Below are positions 1 through 7,708 of a stretch of DNA of 64,000 nt, piece after piece. The DNA is from Streptomyces sp. TS71-3 (GTDB taxonomy: Bacteria; Actinomycetota; Actinomycetes; Streptomycetales; Streptomycetaceae), in the NCBI RefSeq assembly GCF_018327685.1, contig NZ_BNEL01000001.1, forward strand, positions 434,001-498,000, read 5' to 3'. A model generated the notes under the pieces. That model was given only the letters and a program-made list of their open reading frames with translations. It was not told the DNA's origin and did not search any database. Numbering within the stretch: the first letter of the stretch is position 1; the number at the start of each line of letters is the position of its first letter. The translations under genes were made by a program, and so were the position numbers.

Positions 1-100
1 GGCGCTCCTCGGCTTCGCCGATGAGCGGGGCCGGATGCTCTCCGGCCGGACCGGTGCCGGTGCCGGCACCGGCGGCGGGGTGGGGTTGGGGCAGCGTCAT
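1..100 (-). CDS. N-terminal fragment of an unidentified protein, cut by the window edge
   Basis: A minus-strand reading frame starts with ATG at 100 and runs off the left edge after 33 codons. An AGGAG ribosome binding site lies 6 bases upstream of the ATG, and codon third positions are almost all G or C, so the start looks real. The visible N-terminus is rich in Pro, Ala and Gly and has no recognisable domain. It follows the IlvD-like gene on the same strand after about 160 bases, so it is probably the next gene of the same catabolic transcript. Its function cannot be told from this fragment. Confidence 0.6.
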   Translation of the reverse strand, partial: MTLPQPHPAAGAGTGTGPAGEHPAPLIGEAEER

Positions 101-260
101 TGCCAGCTCCTGGGTTGGATTGCCGAGCGGTCCGCGCTCTCATCCGGGGAGGAAGGGGAGACCGCGGCTTCGGGGAGAGGGGAGAGGGGACGGGTGACGG
201 GGACGCGGGGAACGGGAGCGCGAGGAACGGGGACGGGCGGTGGGACCGGGAGCCGTCCCG

Positions 261-1919
261 TCAGGTGGCCCTGAGCGTCGCTCCCTCCGCGAGGGGGCGG
301 ACCGTGCGGCCGTACACCGACAACCAGCCCCGTTCGCCGTGGTCGCGCCCCGCCGAGGGGGTCCGCGCCGCGAGTTCGTCCGCCGGCACCCGGACGTCGC
401 AGCGCCGGCCGGGGAGGTCGACGTGGACCACGTCGCCGTCCCGCAGCAGCGCCAGCGGACCGCCGTCCGCCGCCTCGGGCCGGACCTCGCCGACCACGAC
501 ACCGCGGTTGACCAGCCCGGAGAGCTGGCCGTCGGTGACCACCGCGACCCGTCCGGTGAGCCCCGCGCGGTCCAGCGCGAAGACGATCTGCGAGGCCATG
601 CCCATGCCGGGGCGCCCGCGGGGGCCGAGCCCCCGCACCACCACCACGTCGCCCGCGGTGATCGTGCCCGCCGCGAGCGCGGCGAGCGCGTCCTCCTGGC
701 TCTCGAAGCAGCGCGCGGGCCCGGTGAACTCGGCCGGCCGCTCCTCGTCGACGGAGAGCTTGACGATGCCGCCGAGCGGGGTGAGCGAGCCGCGCAGCAC
801 CAGGATCAGCGGATCCCGCGAGAAGGGGCGCTCGCCGGAGCGGATGACCTCGGGGTCGGCCACCGCCGCGTCCGCCAGGTTCTCGCCGAGCGTCGTGCCC
901 GTCACCGTGGCGGCGCCGAGCTCCAGCAGATCGGAGAGCCGCGCAAGCACGGCCCGCGCGCCGCCCGCCGCGTCGAACTGCTCGATGGTGTGGGGGCCGT
1001 TGGGCCGCACCGCCGACAGCAGCGGGGTGCTCGCGCCCAGTTCGCCGTAGAGCGCGGTGATGTCGATCTCCACCTCGGCCTCCGCGGCGACCGCCTGGAG
1101 GTGCTTGATGGTGTTGATGGAGGCGCCGACGGACAGGGCCACCCGGACGGCGTTGTGGAAGGCCGCCCGTGTGAGCACCGTCCGGGGCCGCAGGTCCTCG
1201 TCCACCACGGCCACGATCCGTGCCGCCGCCTCGTCCGCGGCCCGCCACATCGCGGGGGAGTTCGCGGCGACGGGCGTCGAGCCGGGCAGGGCCATGCCCA
1301 GCGCCTCGGCGACGATGTGCATGGAGTTGGCGGTGCCCATGCCCGCGCAGACGCCGGGCCCGCGCACGGCGTCCTCGCTCATCTCGGTCAGCTCACCGGT
1401 GAGCGCGGGCCCGGGGGTGCCGCAGGCGTGCAGGAAGACGTCCTCGATGTCGCACTGCTCGCCGCGGAACCGGCCGCTCGGCTGGTAGCCGCAGGCCAGC
1501 AGCAGGGTGGGAAGGTTCAGCCGGCCGGCCGCCATGAGCTGGGCGGGCGCGGTCTTGTCGCAGCTCGCCAGGCAGATCATGCCGTCGAGCTGCGCGCCCT
1601 CCACGGCGACCTCGATGTCGTTCACGATCAGGTCGCGGGCGGAGAGGATGTAGCCGCCGCCGGCCCCCGCGGAGTGGATGAAGTCGCTGGGCGCGGTGGT
1701 GCGCACCTCGAACGGCAGCCCGCCCGCCGCCCTGATGCCGTCCTTGACCCGGGCCGCCACCGCGTCCAGGTGGCTGAAGCAGATGGCGAGGTCCGACGAG
1801 GTGTTCACCACCGCGATCTTCGGCTTCTGCATGTCCTCGTCGGTGAGGCCCAGCGCACGCCACTGGGCGCGGCGGGTGGCCCAGCGGACGGAGCCGGGCG
1901 GGTAGTTGCTGCGGTACAT
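261..1919 (-). CDS. IlvD/Edd family dehydratase (sugar-acid or dihydroxy-acid dehydratase)
   Basis: The product has 552 residues, the normal length for the IlvD/Edd family of Fe-S hydro-lyases, which dehydrate dihydroxy acids or aldonic acids to 2-keto acids. The family pattern is visible throughout: a CDKTAPAQLMAA segment with a cluster-binding Cys, CAGMGTANSM, and a C-terminal VTDGQLSG segment. The start is an ATG preceded by a strong AGGAGG site. The gene lies between a FAD oxidoreductase and another minus-strand gene, and a LysR regulator heads the group. That placement suggests catabolism of a sugar acid or hydroxy acid rather than the branched-chain amino acid enzyme, but this is inference. 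The substrate cannot be assigned from sequence. Confidence 0.85.
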   Translation of the reverse strand: MYRSNYPPGSVRWATRRAQWRALGLTDEDMQKPKIAVVNTSSDLAICFSHLDAVAARVKDGIRAAGGLPFEVRTTAPSDFIHSAGAGGGYILSARDLIVNDIEVAVEGAQLDGMICLASCDKTAPAQLMAAGRLNLPTLLLACGYQPSGRFRGEQCDIEDVFLHACGTPGPALTGELTEMSEDAVRGPGVCAGMGTANSMHIVAEALGMALPGSTPVAANSPAMWRAADEAAARIVAVVDEDLRPRTVLTRAAFHNAVRVALSVGASINTIKHLQAVAAEAEVEIDITALYGELGASTPLLSAVRPNGPHTIEQFDAAGGARAVLARLSDLLELGAATVTGTTLGENLADAAVADPEVIRSGERPFSRDPLILVLRGSLTPLGGIVKLSVDEERPAEFTGPARCFESQEDALAALAAGTITAGDVVVVRGLGPRGRPGMGMASQIVFALDRAGLTGRVAVVTDGQLSGLVNRGVVVGEVRPEAADGGPLALLRDGDVVHVDLPGRRCDVRVPADELAARTPSAGRDHGERGWLSVYGRTVRPLAEGATLRAT

Positions 1920-1933
1920 GCGTCCTCCTGTGG

Positions 1934-1965
1934 ACGTCGGCACGTCGGCACGTCGGCACGTCGGC
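1934..1965. repeat. 8-bp tandem repeat between FAD oxidoreductase and IlvD-like gene
   Basis: Four perfect copies of ACGTCGGC fill half of the 62-base gap between the two catabolic genes, just upstream of the ribosome binding site of the dehydratase gene. Copy number could affect coupling of the two genes, but nothing more can be read from it. Confidence 0.8.
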
Positions 1966-1981
1966 CGGGTGCGGGCCCGGT

Positions 1982-3283
1982 CTAGCCGTCGAGGTTGCGG
2001 GCCAGCCGGGCCGCGAGCTCGCCGTGGTCGATGTCGTGCACGCTGCCGCTGCCGGACCGCTCGTCCGCCATCTGCAGGACGTGCGCGGCGGCGGCCCCCA
2101 TCGCCCCGCAGGGCCCCATCACGCGGATGCTGGACAGCGCCGCCGCGTCGCCGTCCACGCACCGGCCCGCGACCAGCAGGTTGGCGACATCGGGCGGGGT
2201 CATCGAGCGCAGCGGGACGTAGTGCAGGTGCTCGGGCCCGAACGTCTCCCAGACATAGCCCTGCGGGCTGTCGTGCAGCTCGATCGGCCAGGCGGTACGG
2301 GCCACGGCGTCCGGGAAGCGGGTGCCGGCGCGCACCTCGTCGACGGTCAGCTGGTGCGCCGCCTTCACCCAGCGGGTCTGCCGCCGCCCCGGGAACCCGT
2401 ACGAGCGGACCCGGGCCTTGGCGAACGCCTCCGGGAACTCCGCGCGCAGGAACGCCACGACCCGGTCGGCCTGCACCTTGCCCTCCAGCTGGGCGCGGGC
2501 CGCGGCGACGGGTTCGAGCGGGGCCTCGATGTGGGTCATGTTGAGCACGGCGGTGCCGCGGCCGGGGAAGAAGAACGCCAGCCCGTCGTGGCGGCGCAGC
2601 CCGTACTCGGCGGCCTTCTCCTTGACCCGGGCGGCCAGCTCCGCGGGCTCGGGACGCCCGCTCTCGGCCAGGTGCTCGACGACGAGCTGCTGCGAGCCGT
2701 AGATCTCCCGGTCGGGCAGCCGGCATTCGAGCCCGGCCTGCCAGGCCAGCGCCGCGTCGCCGCTGGCGTCGACGAAGCCGCCGGCCCGGATGTCGAGGGT
2801 GCCGTAGCGGGTGGCCAGGCGCACCGAGCGCAGCCGCTCGCCGTCCCGCTCGACGCCGGTGAGCACCGCGGAGGTGACCGGCTGGATGCCCAGGGCGAGG
2901 ACGGTGTCCTCCACCCAGCGGCCGAGGGCGACCTCGTCGTAGCCGACGGTCGTGGTGTGCGTGCGGTTGTAGAACAGGTCACCGCTCGCGCCGAGGTCGC
3001 GGAAGATGTCGTCGAAGATTCCGTGCGTGAGCTGGTGGTGCTCGGGGGCGTTTCCGAAGACCCCGCAGAACAGGCCGATCAGTGAATTCACCATCTGCCC
3101 GCCGAGTACCGGCAGCGCGTCGACGAGAACGACGCTTCTGCCGAGCCGTGCGGATTCCACGGCCGCGGAAAGTCCCGCGATTCCCGCGCCGACCACGCAG
3201 ACGTCGGCGGCGAGTTCATGGACGGCCGGCCGCTCGGGCCGGGTGACGGTGTGGACTTCGAGGTCGGTAAGCGCGTGGGGCAT
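1982..3283 (-). CDS. FAD-dependent oxidoreductase (FAD_oxidored family)
   Basis: The product has about 433 residues. It opens, after a short leader, with a Rossmann dinucleotide-binding motif (VVGAGIAGLSAAVES) followed by the acidic residue that ends the second strand. Then comes GGQMVNSLIGLFCGVFGN, a segment seen in flavoproteins of the FAD_oxidored type. The C-terminal part has the second FAD-contact region (DVANLLVAGRCVDGD). ATG at 3283 is chosen; an in-frame TTG at 3292 is an alternative. No good ribosome binding site is seen for either. It is expected to oxidise or reduce a small organic acid before the dehydratase step. The exact substrate is unknown. Confidence 0.75.
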   Translation of the reverse strand: MPHALTDLEVHTVTRPERPAVHELAADVCVVGAGIAGLSAAVESARLGRSVVLVDALPVLGGQMVNSLIGLFCGVFGNAPEHHQLTHGIFDDIFRDLGASGDLFYNRTHTTTVGYDEVALGRWVEDTVLALGIQPVTSAVLTGVERDGERLRSVRLATRYGTLDIRAGGFVDASGDAALAWQAGLECRLPDREIYGSQQLVVEHLAESGRPEPAELAARVKEKAAEYGLRRHDGLAFFFPGRGTAVLNMTHIEAPLEPVAAARAQLEGKVQADRVVAFLRAEFPEAFAKARVRSYGFPGRRQTRWVKAAHQLTVDEVRAGTRFPDAVARTAWPIELHDSPQGYVWETFGPEHLHYVPLRSMTPPDVANLLVAGRCVDGDAAALSSIRVMGPCGAMGAAAAHVLQMADERSGSGSVHDIDHGELAARLARNLDG

Positions 3284-3332
3284 GCCGGACAACGTAAGGA
3301 CCGGGGCGGGGCCTGGGAAGGCGGCGGAAGAT

Positions 3333-3345
3333 AGACATTACGTCT
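3333..3345. promoter_or_regulatory. Candidate LysR-type operator upstream of the FAD oxidoreductase gene
   Basis: AGAC-N5-GTCT forms an interrupted inverted repeat about 50 bases upstream of the start of the oxidoreductase gene, inside the 130-base gap that follows the LysR gene. LysR regulators usually bind interrupted dyads (T-N11-A type) at such positions. The assignment is by position and symmetry only. Confidence 0.35.
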
Positions 3346-3413
3346 CGCCGATCATCGACGGGATTTATCTCCGCAGGTGGGGACGGTGTTGTGACCGATG
3401 CTCCGGATGTGGA

Positions 3414-4358
3414 TCAGAGGCCGGCCGACACCGCGGTGAGCGTCTTCCGCAGCCATTGGTGGGCCGGGTCGCCGTCGTATTCGTCATGCCACCAGAGCCT
3501 TTCCACGATGGGTTCCGGATCTCCGGGGCACGGCAGTACGGCGAGGCCCATCGGTGCCGCTATGCGTTCGGCGAGGCGCTTTTGCAGCAGGGCTACGCGG
3601 TCGGTTCCGACGACGAAATGCGGCACCGCTTGATAACTTTCGACGCGCACCCGGACATCGGGCTGAATTCCGAAAAGGGTGAGCTGGCGTGTCGTCGGGG
3701 CGGCCGTCAGATAACCGGGATCGGGCTGGAAGGGGGCCACCCAGCTCAGCCGCGCCATGTCCTCCAGCGTGAGGTGGCCGCGCCGGGCGCAGGGGTGCGC
3801 GGCGTCCACGACGCACGTCCAGTGGTCGCTGAACAGGTCCGTGGAGCGCAGCCCCGGCACCTCGAACCGGCTGACCGGCGGGGCGATCATGCCGTCGATG
3901 AACCGGATCGTCTCCGCCGCGTCCGTGCTGAACGCCTCGCGGACCATCCGGATGTGCAGCTCCACGCGGGGGGCCTGCTCGGCGAGCGCCGCGGAGAGCC
4001 GGGCGCCCAGGACGGACACCGTGTAATCGGCCATGAGCAGGGTGAACTGCCGGCGGGAGGTCGCCGGGTCGAAGCTGCTGTCCGTGCTGAAGAGGCGTTC
4101 CGCGGCGGCACACACCGTCTCGACCTGCTCGGCGAACTGGAGGGCGAGCGGGGTGAGGACGTAGCCGTTCCTGCTGCGGACCAGCAGGTCGTCCGCGAAG
4201 TGCCGGCGGAGCCGCGCGAGCGCGGCGCTGGCCGCGGGCTGGGTCACGCCGATACGGGCCGCCGCACGGGTGACGTTCCGCTCGCGGAGCAGCTCTCTGA
4301 GAGCGACCAGGAGGTTCAGGTCCAGGTTCGCGAGGTGGACGGATGCGGGGCGGGTCAC
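3414..4358 (-). CDS. LysR-family transcriptional regulator
   Basis: The product has 314 residues. The N-terminal winged helix-turn-helix is clear (NLDLNLLVALRELL, then VTRAAARIGVTQPAASAALARL and the wing DDLLVRSRNGYVLTPLA), followed by a co-inducer-binding domain of normal size. This N-terminus resembles the NodD/SyrM branch of LysR proteins. GTG at 4358 is chosen because the open frame upstream is intergenic repeat sequence. A TATAGT hexamer ends 7 bases before this GTG, so the mRNA is probably leaderless. The gene is co-oriented with the FAD oxidoreductase and the IlvD-like dehydratase and probably controls them in response to their substrate. Confidence 0.88.
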   Translation of the reverse strand: MTRPASVHLANLDLNLLVALRELLRERNVTRAAARIGVTQPAASAALARLRRHFADDLLVRSRNGYVLTPLALQFAEQVETVCAAAERLFSTDSSFDPATSRRQFTLLMADYTVSVLGARLSAALAEQAPRVELHIRMVREAFSTDAAETIRFIDGMIAPPVSRFEVPGLRSTDLFSDHWTCVVDAAHPCARRGHLTLEDMARLSWVAPFQPDPGYLTAAPTTRQLTLFGIQPDVRVRVESYQAVPHFVVGTDRVALLQKRLAERIAAPMGLAVLPCPGDPEPIVERLWWHDEYDGDPAHQWLRKTLTAVSAGL

Positions 4359-4365
4359 TGGCGTG

Positions 4366-4371
4366 ACTATA
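4366..4371 (-). promoter_or_regulatory. -10 element of a likely leaderless promoter for the LysR gene
   Basis: TATAGT on the minus strand is followed by 7 bases and then the GTG start codon, so transcription would begin at or within a base or two of the start codon. No good -35 element is seen. Confidence 0.5.
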
Positions 4372-4491
4372 ACCGGCCAGTGGTCGGGGATGGCCGAAAA
4401 GGTTCGGTTGCAGTTGTCTCGGAGCCACCCCCCGGTGGGGGCACCTGCTGGCTGGGGCCACCTGCTGGTGGGGGGCACCCACGGTTCCTTC

Positions 4492-4645
4492 AGGGGCGCG
4501 GGGCTGTGTCGATGTGCGGCCCCGCCGCGTGGGCGCGACCAGCTACGACGGCGCCGTCGGGTCGTCACCGTCCCGAGGGGCTGGTTCTGCCGTTTCCGGA
4601 CCACCTGTCGGTGGGGGTTGCTCGCGCAGTTCCCCGCGCCCCTGA
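4492..4645. repeat. Composite intergenic repeat, copy between LysR and the small-protein gene
   Basis: The 390-base gap 4359-4748 holds one copy of the recurring element. It has a GC-rich left arm (AGGGGCGCGGGG at its start), a middle module with GTCGTCACCGTCCCGAG and TTTCCGGACCACC, and an inverted right arm (GCGCAGTTCCCCGCGCCCCT). This is the only copy lying between divergent genes. The left arm is a longer variant that continues with a GTGTCGATGTGCGGC segment. Confidence 0.75.
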
Positions 4646-4748
4646 GGGAACCGGGGTGGCCCCGGTGCCTTGCCTGGGCCGGTGCGTCGAAGGCCGAACT
4701 CGCGGTTGGTACGGTGGAGTTCAACAGGGGTTCGTACGGGGGGTGCGG

Positions 4749-5246
4749 ATGGGCCGCGACAACGATCACGAGGGCGCGGCCGAGCTGGATCTCGCGCGCC
4801 ACCTCGTCGCCCGCCTCGCCCCCGAGGAACTGCCCCTCTTCGAGGAGACCGCGGCGGCGGTGGCCCGCGGTGGCCGGGGCGGACGGCGCCGCGACGACCC
4901 CCTCGGCTTCGGCGCTGTGGACGCCGCCACCGTCCTGTTCACGGGCGTCGCCTACGGCGTCGCCACCGAGGTGTTCAAGGACCTGGTCCAGGCCGCCGGA
5001 CAGCGCGCCACCGGCCGCGCGCTGGGGTGGCTGCGGCGGCTGCGCCGCCCCCGGCCCCAGGCGGCCCCCGACGCCGGGAACCCGTACGAGAGCGTCCTCA
5101 CACCGCTGCCGCCGGACGTCCTGGAGGACGTGCACGGCACGGCCCGCCGCCGGGCGATCCTGCTCGGCCTGCCCGAGGACCGGGCGGGAGTGCTGGCAGA
5201 CACCGTCGTGGCCTACCTGCGCGAGCGCACCGCCCGGAGGGGCTGA
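4749..5246 (+). CDS. Small hypothetical protein with one hydrophobic segment, partner of the peptidase gene
   Basis: The product has 165 residues and no family I recognise. An acidic N-terminal helix-forming region (LDLARHLVARLAPEELPLFEE) is followed by a Gly/Arg linker. Next is a hydrophobic segment near residues 58-80 (DAATVLFTGVAYGVATEVF), then a basic stretch rich in Arg and Trp, and a C-terminal helical part. One membrane pass or membrane association is possible. The stop is only 5 bases before the start of the metallopeptidase gene, so the two are co-transcribed and probably act together. ATG at 4749 follows a G-rich stretch that may serve as ribosome binding site. Confidence 0.65.
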   Translation: MGRDNDHEGAAELDLARHLVARLAPEELPLFEETAAAVARGGRGGRRRDDPLGFGAVDAATVLFTGVAYGVATEVFKDLVQAAGQRATGRALGWLRRLRRPRPQAAPDAGNPYESVLTPLPPDVLEDVHGTARRRAILLGLPEDRAGVLADTVVAYLRERTARRG

Positions 5247-5251
5247 CCGCC

Positions 5252-7459
5252 GTGGACGAGCCGGTCCCGGCCACGGCGGGCGGACCGGTCGCTTCCGGCC
5301 CGCTCGACAGGCCCGGCGCACCCGCCCCGCCCAGGCGCCCGCCGCATCTGCCGTCCGCCACCCTGATCGCGTTCATCCTGCTGATCGTGGCGGTCCTGGC
5401 GTGCACCGTGCTCCTGACGCCGAACTACTTCACGGCCCTCACCGGCGGCCTCTCCTCCCACCTGGGCGACCCCGTCGACTCGTGCGTCCGCAGGGCCATC
5501 GCACGTATCGGCGGCCCCGAGGCCACCATGCGGCTGTGGGGCGAGGGGGGCCACCTGCCGGGTGTCGCGGAGTGCAACCGCCGCAACCCGTCGGGCCCGA
5601 TCACCCAGTCGTTCCTGACGACGACCGGACTGCTGGCCACGGCCACCGCCCTGCACTACTGGTTCCGGTCCACCAGCCGGGCCCGGCGCCGGGGAGTCCG
5701 GCCGGTCACCGCCGAGGCACTGCCGGACCTCCACACCGAGTTGGGCGCCCTCGCGGAGCGTGCGGTGCCCCGTGTGAGGGTGCGGTTCCTGATCGACCTC
5801 CTCGACCCGGCGGCGAACGGGGTGGCGTTCGGCCGGGCCGGCCGCCGGTACGTGCTCCTGGGCAGGGGAGTGCTGCCGCTGCTCGACCGCGACCGGGAGG
5901 CGTTCGAGGCACTGGTCCTGCACGAACTCGCCCACCTGCGCAACCACGACGTCGACCTGACGATGATCACGCTCGGGTTCCTCCGGGTCTGGTCCGTGCT
6001 CGCCTTCGCCCCCGTCGCCCTGGGGCGGCTCATCGCCGTCGTGATAGGCCTCTACCCCCGGGTCTACGGCGAGAGCTTCGCGCAGATGCTGGGTCTCGCC
6101 CTCCTGCTCGTCGTGGCGCGGGCGCAGGTGCTGCGGACCCGCGAGTACGGGGCCGACGCGCGCGTGGTCGAGTGGCAGGGCCGCAGCGCACCCCTGGGGC
6201 GGCTCCTCGCCGCCGTCGACGACACCGGGCGGACCCGCCGGACTCCGGCGGCGCGCGGGCGGGCCGCCGGGCCCCTGCGGAGGCTGGCCCTGCGGTTGAG
6301 CATCACGCACCCGTCCGGCGCGGACCGCAGGGCGGCACTGGCCGACCCCCGGCCGCTGGTGACGCCCGCGTTCGGCTTCGCGCTGGTGCTCGGCGCCTGC
6401 CTGGTGCTGGTGTGGCAGCCCAGCAGCTCCCCCGTCGCACACTGGGCCTACGGCACGATCTGGGGCATCTGGCGGCCGGAGCCGTTCACCGTGCTCCTGG
6501 TGATCGTGCTCGGCCTGGCCGTGCTGCGCGCGACGCTGTACCGGGGCACGTCCCGGCTCCCCGCACTGCGCTGGGGCCTCGGGCTCGGGGCGGTGGTCGG
6601 CTACCTGCTCTCGCCCACGCTGATCGCCGACAGCCTCGGCATGCCGGCGTCGCCCGGCACGGTCGCGGGCACGGCGCTGCTGCTCAGCGGCCTGCTGGTG
6701 CTGCTCGTGCTGTGGTGCGAGTACCTGATCGCGGCCTGGACCCCGGTGATCGCGGCGGCCCGCCACCCGCTGTGGATCGCGCTGCTGCCCGGCGCGGGCG
6801 TCGCCGCCGCCGTCCTGGCCGCCGCCCGGCCGGTCTTCGACATGCAGCCTTCCTTCGTCCTGTCGCAGTACGACGGCTCCCTCATGAGCCACCTGCCCGG
6901 ACTGCCGCACGTGTTCGCGGTGGCCGAGATGATCGCCCTCGACGACTACTTCAGCCACATCCCGTGGCTGCTGGGAACGGCCGCGCTGCTCTACGGCCTC
7001 CCGGCCCTGGGACACTGGTGCGCCCGCCGCCGGGCGGCGGCCCCGGCCCCGCGAGTGCCGGCGCGCAAGGCAGGCTTCCCGCTCCGATGGCTCGTGGCCG
7101 TGTCGACGTACGCGGCACTGTGGTGGCTGGTGTACCAGTTCACCGCCGCGCTCTGGGGGCTGTCGCTGGACCCGCTGTCCGACGCCGTGCTGCTGGCCTG
7201 CATCCCCGCCGCGACAGGCGCGGCAGCGGCGGTCACGGCCCGCCACCCCGTACGACGCGCGACCCTGGTCGCCGTCCCCGTCGCCCTGGTCCTCGGTGCC
7301 CTGCTGCACAGCTCGTTCGCGGGCCTTCGCCCGATCGTCGAGCGCTCCTTCTTCGCCTTCGCCGTCGAGGGGGCGTTCGTCGCCGCGCTGGCGGTGTCGG
7401 CGGTCGCGGCTTTGCCGAGGATCATCGGCAACCCCGGCAGGCGCCAACGAAGCCGTTAG
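5252..7459 (+). CDS. Multi-pass membrane metallopeptidase with HEXXH motif (M48/M56-like)
   Basis: The product has 735 residues. A hydrophobic segment near residues 33-55 is followed by a soluble region carrying the zinc-binding HELAH at residues 224-228. The downstream TREYGADARVVEW probably supplies the third zinc ligand, as in M48 and M56 peptidases. The C-terminal half holds about ten more hydrophobic segments, far longer than HtpX-type proteins. GTG at 5252 is chosen because a GGAGGGG site precedes it by about 10 bases. It forms an operon with the 165-residue gene just upstream. It is likely to be a membrane-embedded protease of quality control or regulated proteolysis; the substrate is unknown. 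Confidence 0.75.
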   Translation: MDEPVPATAGGPVASGPLDRPGAPAPPRRPPHLPSATLIAFILLIVAVLACTVLLTPNYFTALTGGLSSHLGDPVDSCVRRAIARIGGPEATMRLWGEGGHLPGVAECNRRNPSGPITQSFLTTTGLLATATALHYWFRSTSRARRRGVRPVTAEALPDLHTELGALAERAVPRVRVRFLIDLLDPAANGVAFGRAGRRYVLLGRGVLPLLDRDREAFEALVLHELAHLRNHDVDLTMITLGFLRVWSVLAFAPVALGRLIAVVIGLYPRVYGESFAQMLGLALLLVVARAQVLRTREYGADARVVEWQGRSAPLGRLLAAVDDTGRTRRTPAARGRAAGPLRRLALRLSITHPSGADRRAALADPRPLVTPAFGFALVLGACLVLVWQPSSSPVAHWAYGTIWGIWRPEPFTVLLVIVLGLAVLRATLYRGTSRLPALRWGLGLGAVVGYLLSPTLIADSLGMPASPGTVAGTALLLSGLLVLLVLWCEYLIAAWTPVIAAARHPLWIALLPGAGVAAAVLAAARPVFDMQPSFVLSQYDGSLMSHLPGLPHVFAVAEMIALDDYFSHIPWLLGTAALLYGLPALGHWCARRRAAAPAPRVPARKAGFPLRWLVAVSTYAALWWLVYQFTAALWGLSLDPLSDAVLLACIPAATGAAAAVTARHPVRRATLVAVPVALVLGALLHSSFAGLRPIVERSFFAFAVEGAFVAALAVSAVAALPRIIGNPGRRQRSR

Positions 7460-7487
7460 CCACCGTCCGGTCGCGCTCAGCCCCGAC

Positions 7488-7630
7488 GTGACCGTCCCGA
7501 GGGGGCTGGTTCTGTCGTGTCCGGACCACTTGCCGGTGGGTGGTTGCTCGCGCCCGCGCGGCGGAGCCTCCCCCACTGCCTCAAGGGCGTGGGAGGTGCC
7601 CCCACGATACGGCCCCGCGCCCCTTTCGGG
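7488..7630. repeat. Composite intergenic repeat, copy between convergent peptidase and lysyl-tRNA synthetase genes
   Basis: The gap contains the middle module (ACCGTCCCGAGGGGGCTGG, then GTCCGGACCACTTGCCGG). It is followed by an arm variant with an internal hairpin (CTCCCCCACTGCC paired with its inverse around GTGGGAGG) and an end matching CCCCGCGCCCCT. Lying between two 3' ends, it could act as a bidirectional terminator. Confidence 0.65.
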
Positions 7631-7658
7631 GCTCACCCGGGCCCTCCGGGGCGCCGCC

Positions 7659-7700
7659 GACGGGGCGCGTGGAGACGGGGCGCGGGGAGACGGGGCGCAC
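7659..7700. repeat. 15-bp tandem repeat just beyond the 3' end of the lysyl-tRNA synthetase gene
   Basis: About three copies of GACGGGGCGCGKGGA lie directly downstream (minus-strand sense) of the stop codon of the synthetase gene. It is one of many short tandem arrays near gene ends in this window. Confidence 0.75.
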
Positions 7701-7708
7701 CGGCGCCG

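Noticed and set aside
97..1248. Long open frames opposite the IlvD-like gene
   Set aside because: They are antisense shadows caused by high GC; products are Arg/Gly/Pro-rich with no domain, while the minus-strand frame at 261-1919 encodes a full dehydratase.
261..1919. Assignment as biosynthetic ilvD (branched-chain amino acids)
   Set aside because: It sits in a LysR/FAD oxidoreductase catabolic-type unit without other ilv genes and its motifs fit the wider IlvD/Edd family; the specific name is not supported.
4359..5321. Upstream extension of the LysR frame to 635 residues
   Set aside because: The extension reads through the composite intergenic repeat and antisense to the small-protein gene; the GTG at 4358 gives a normal LysR N-terminus and has a -10 element in front.
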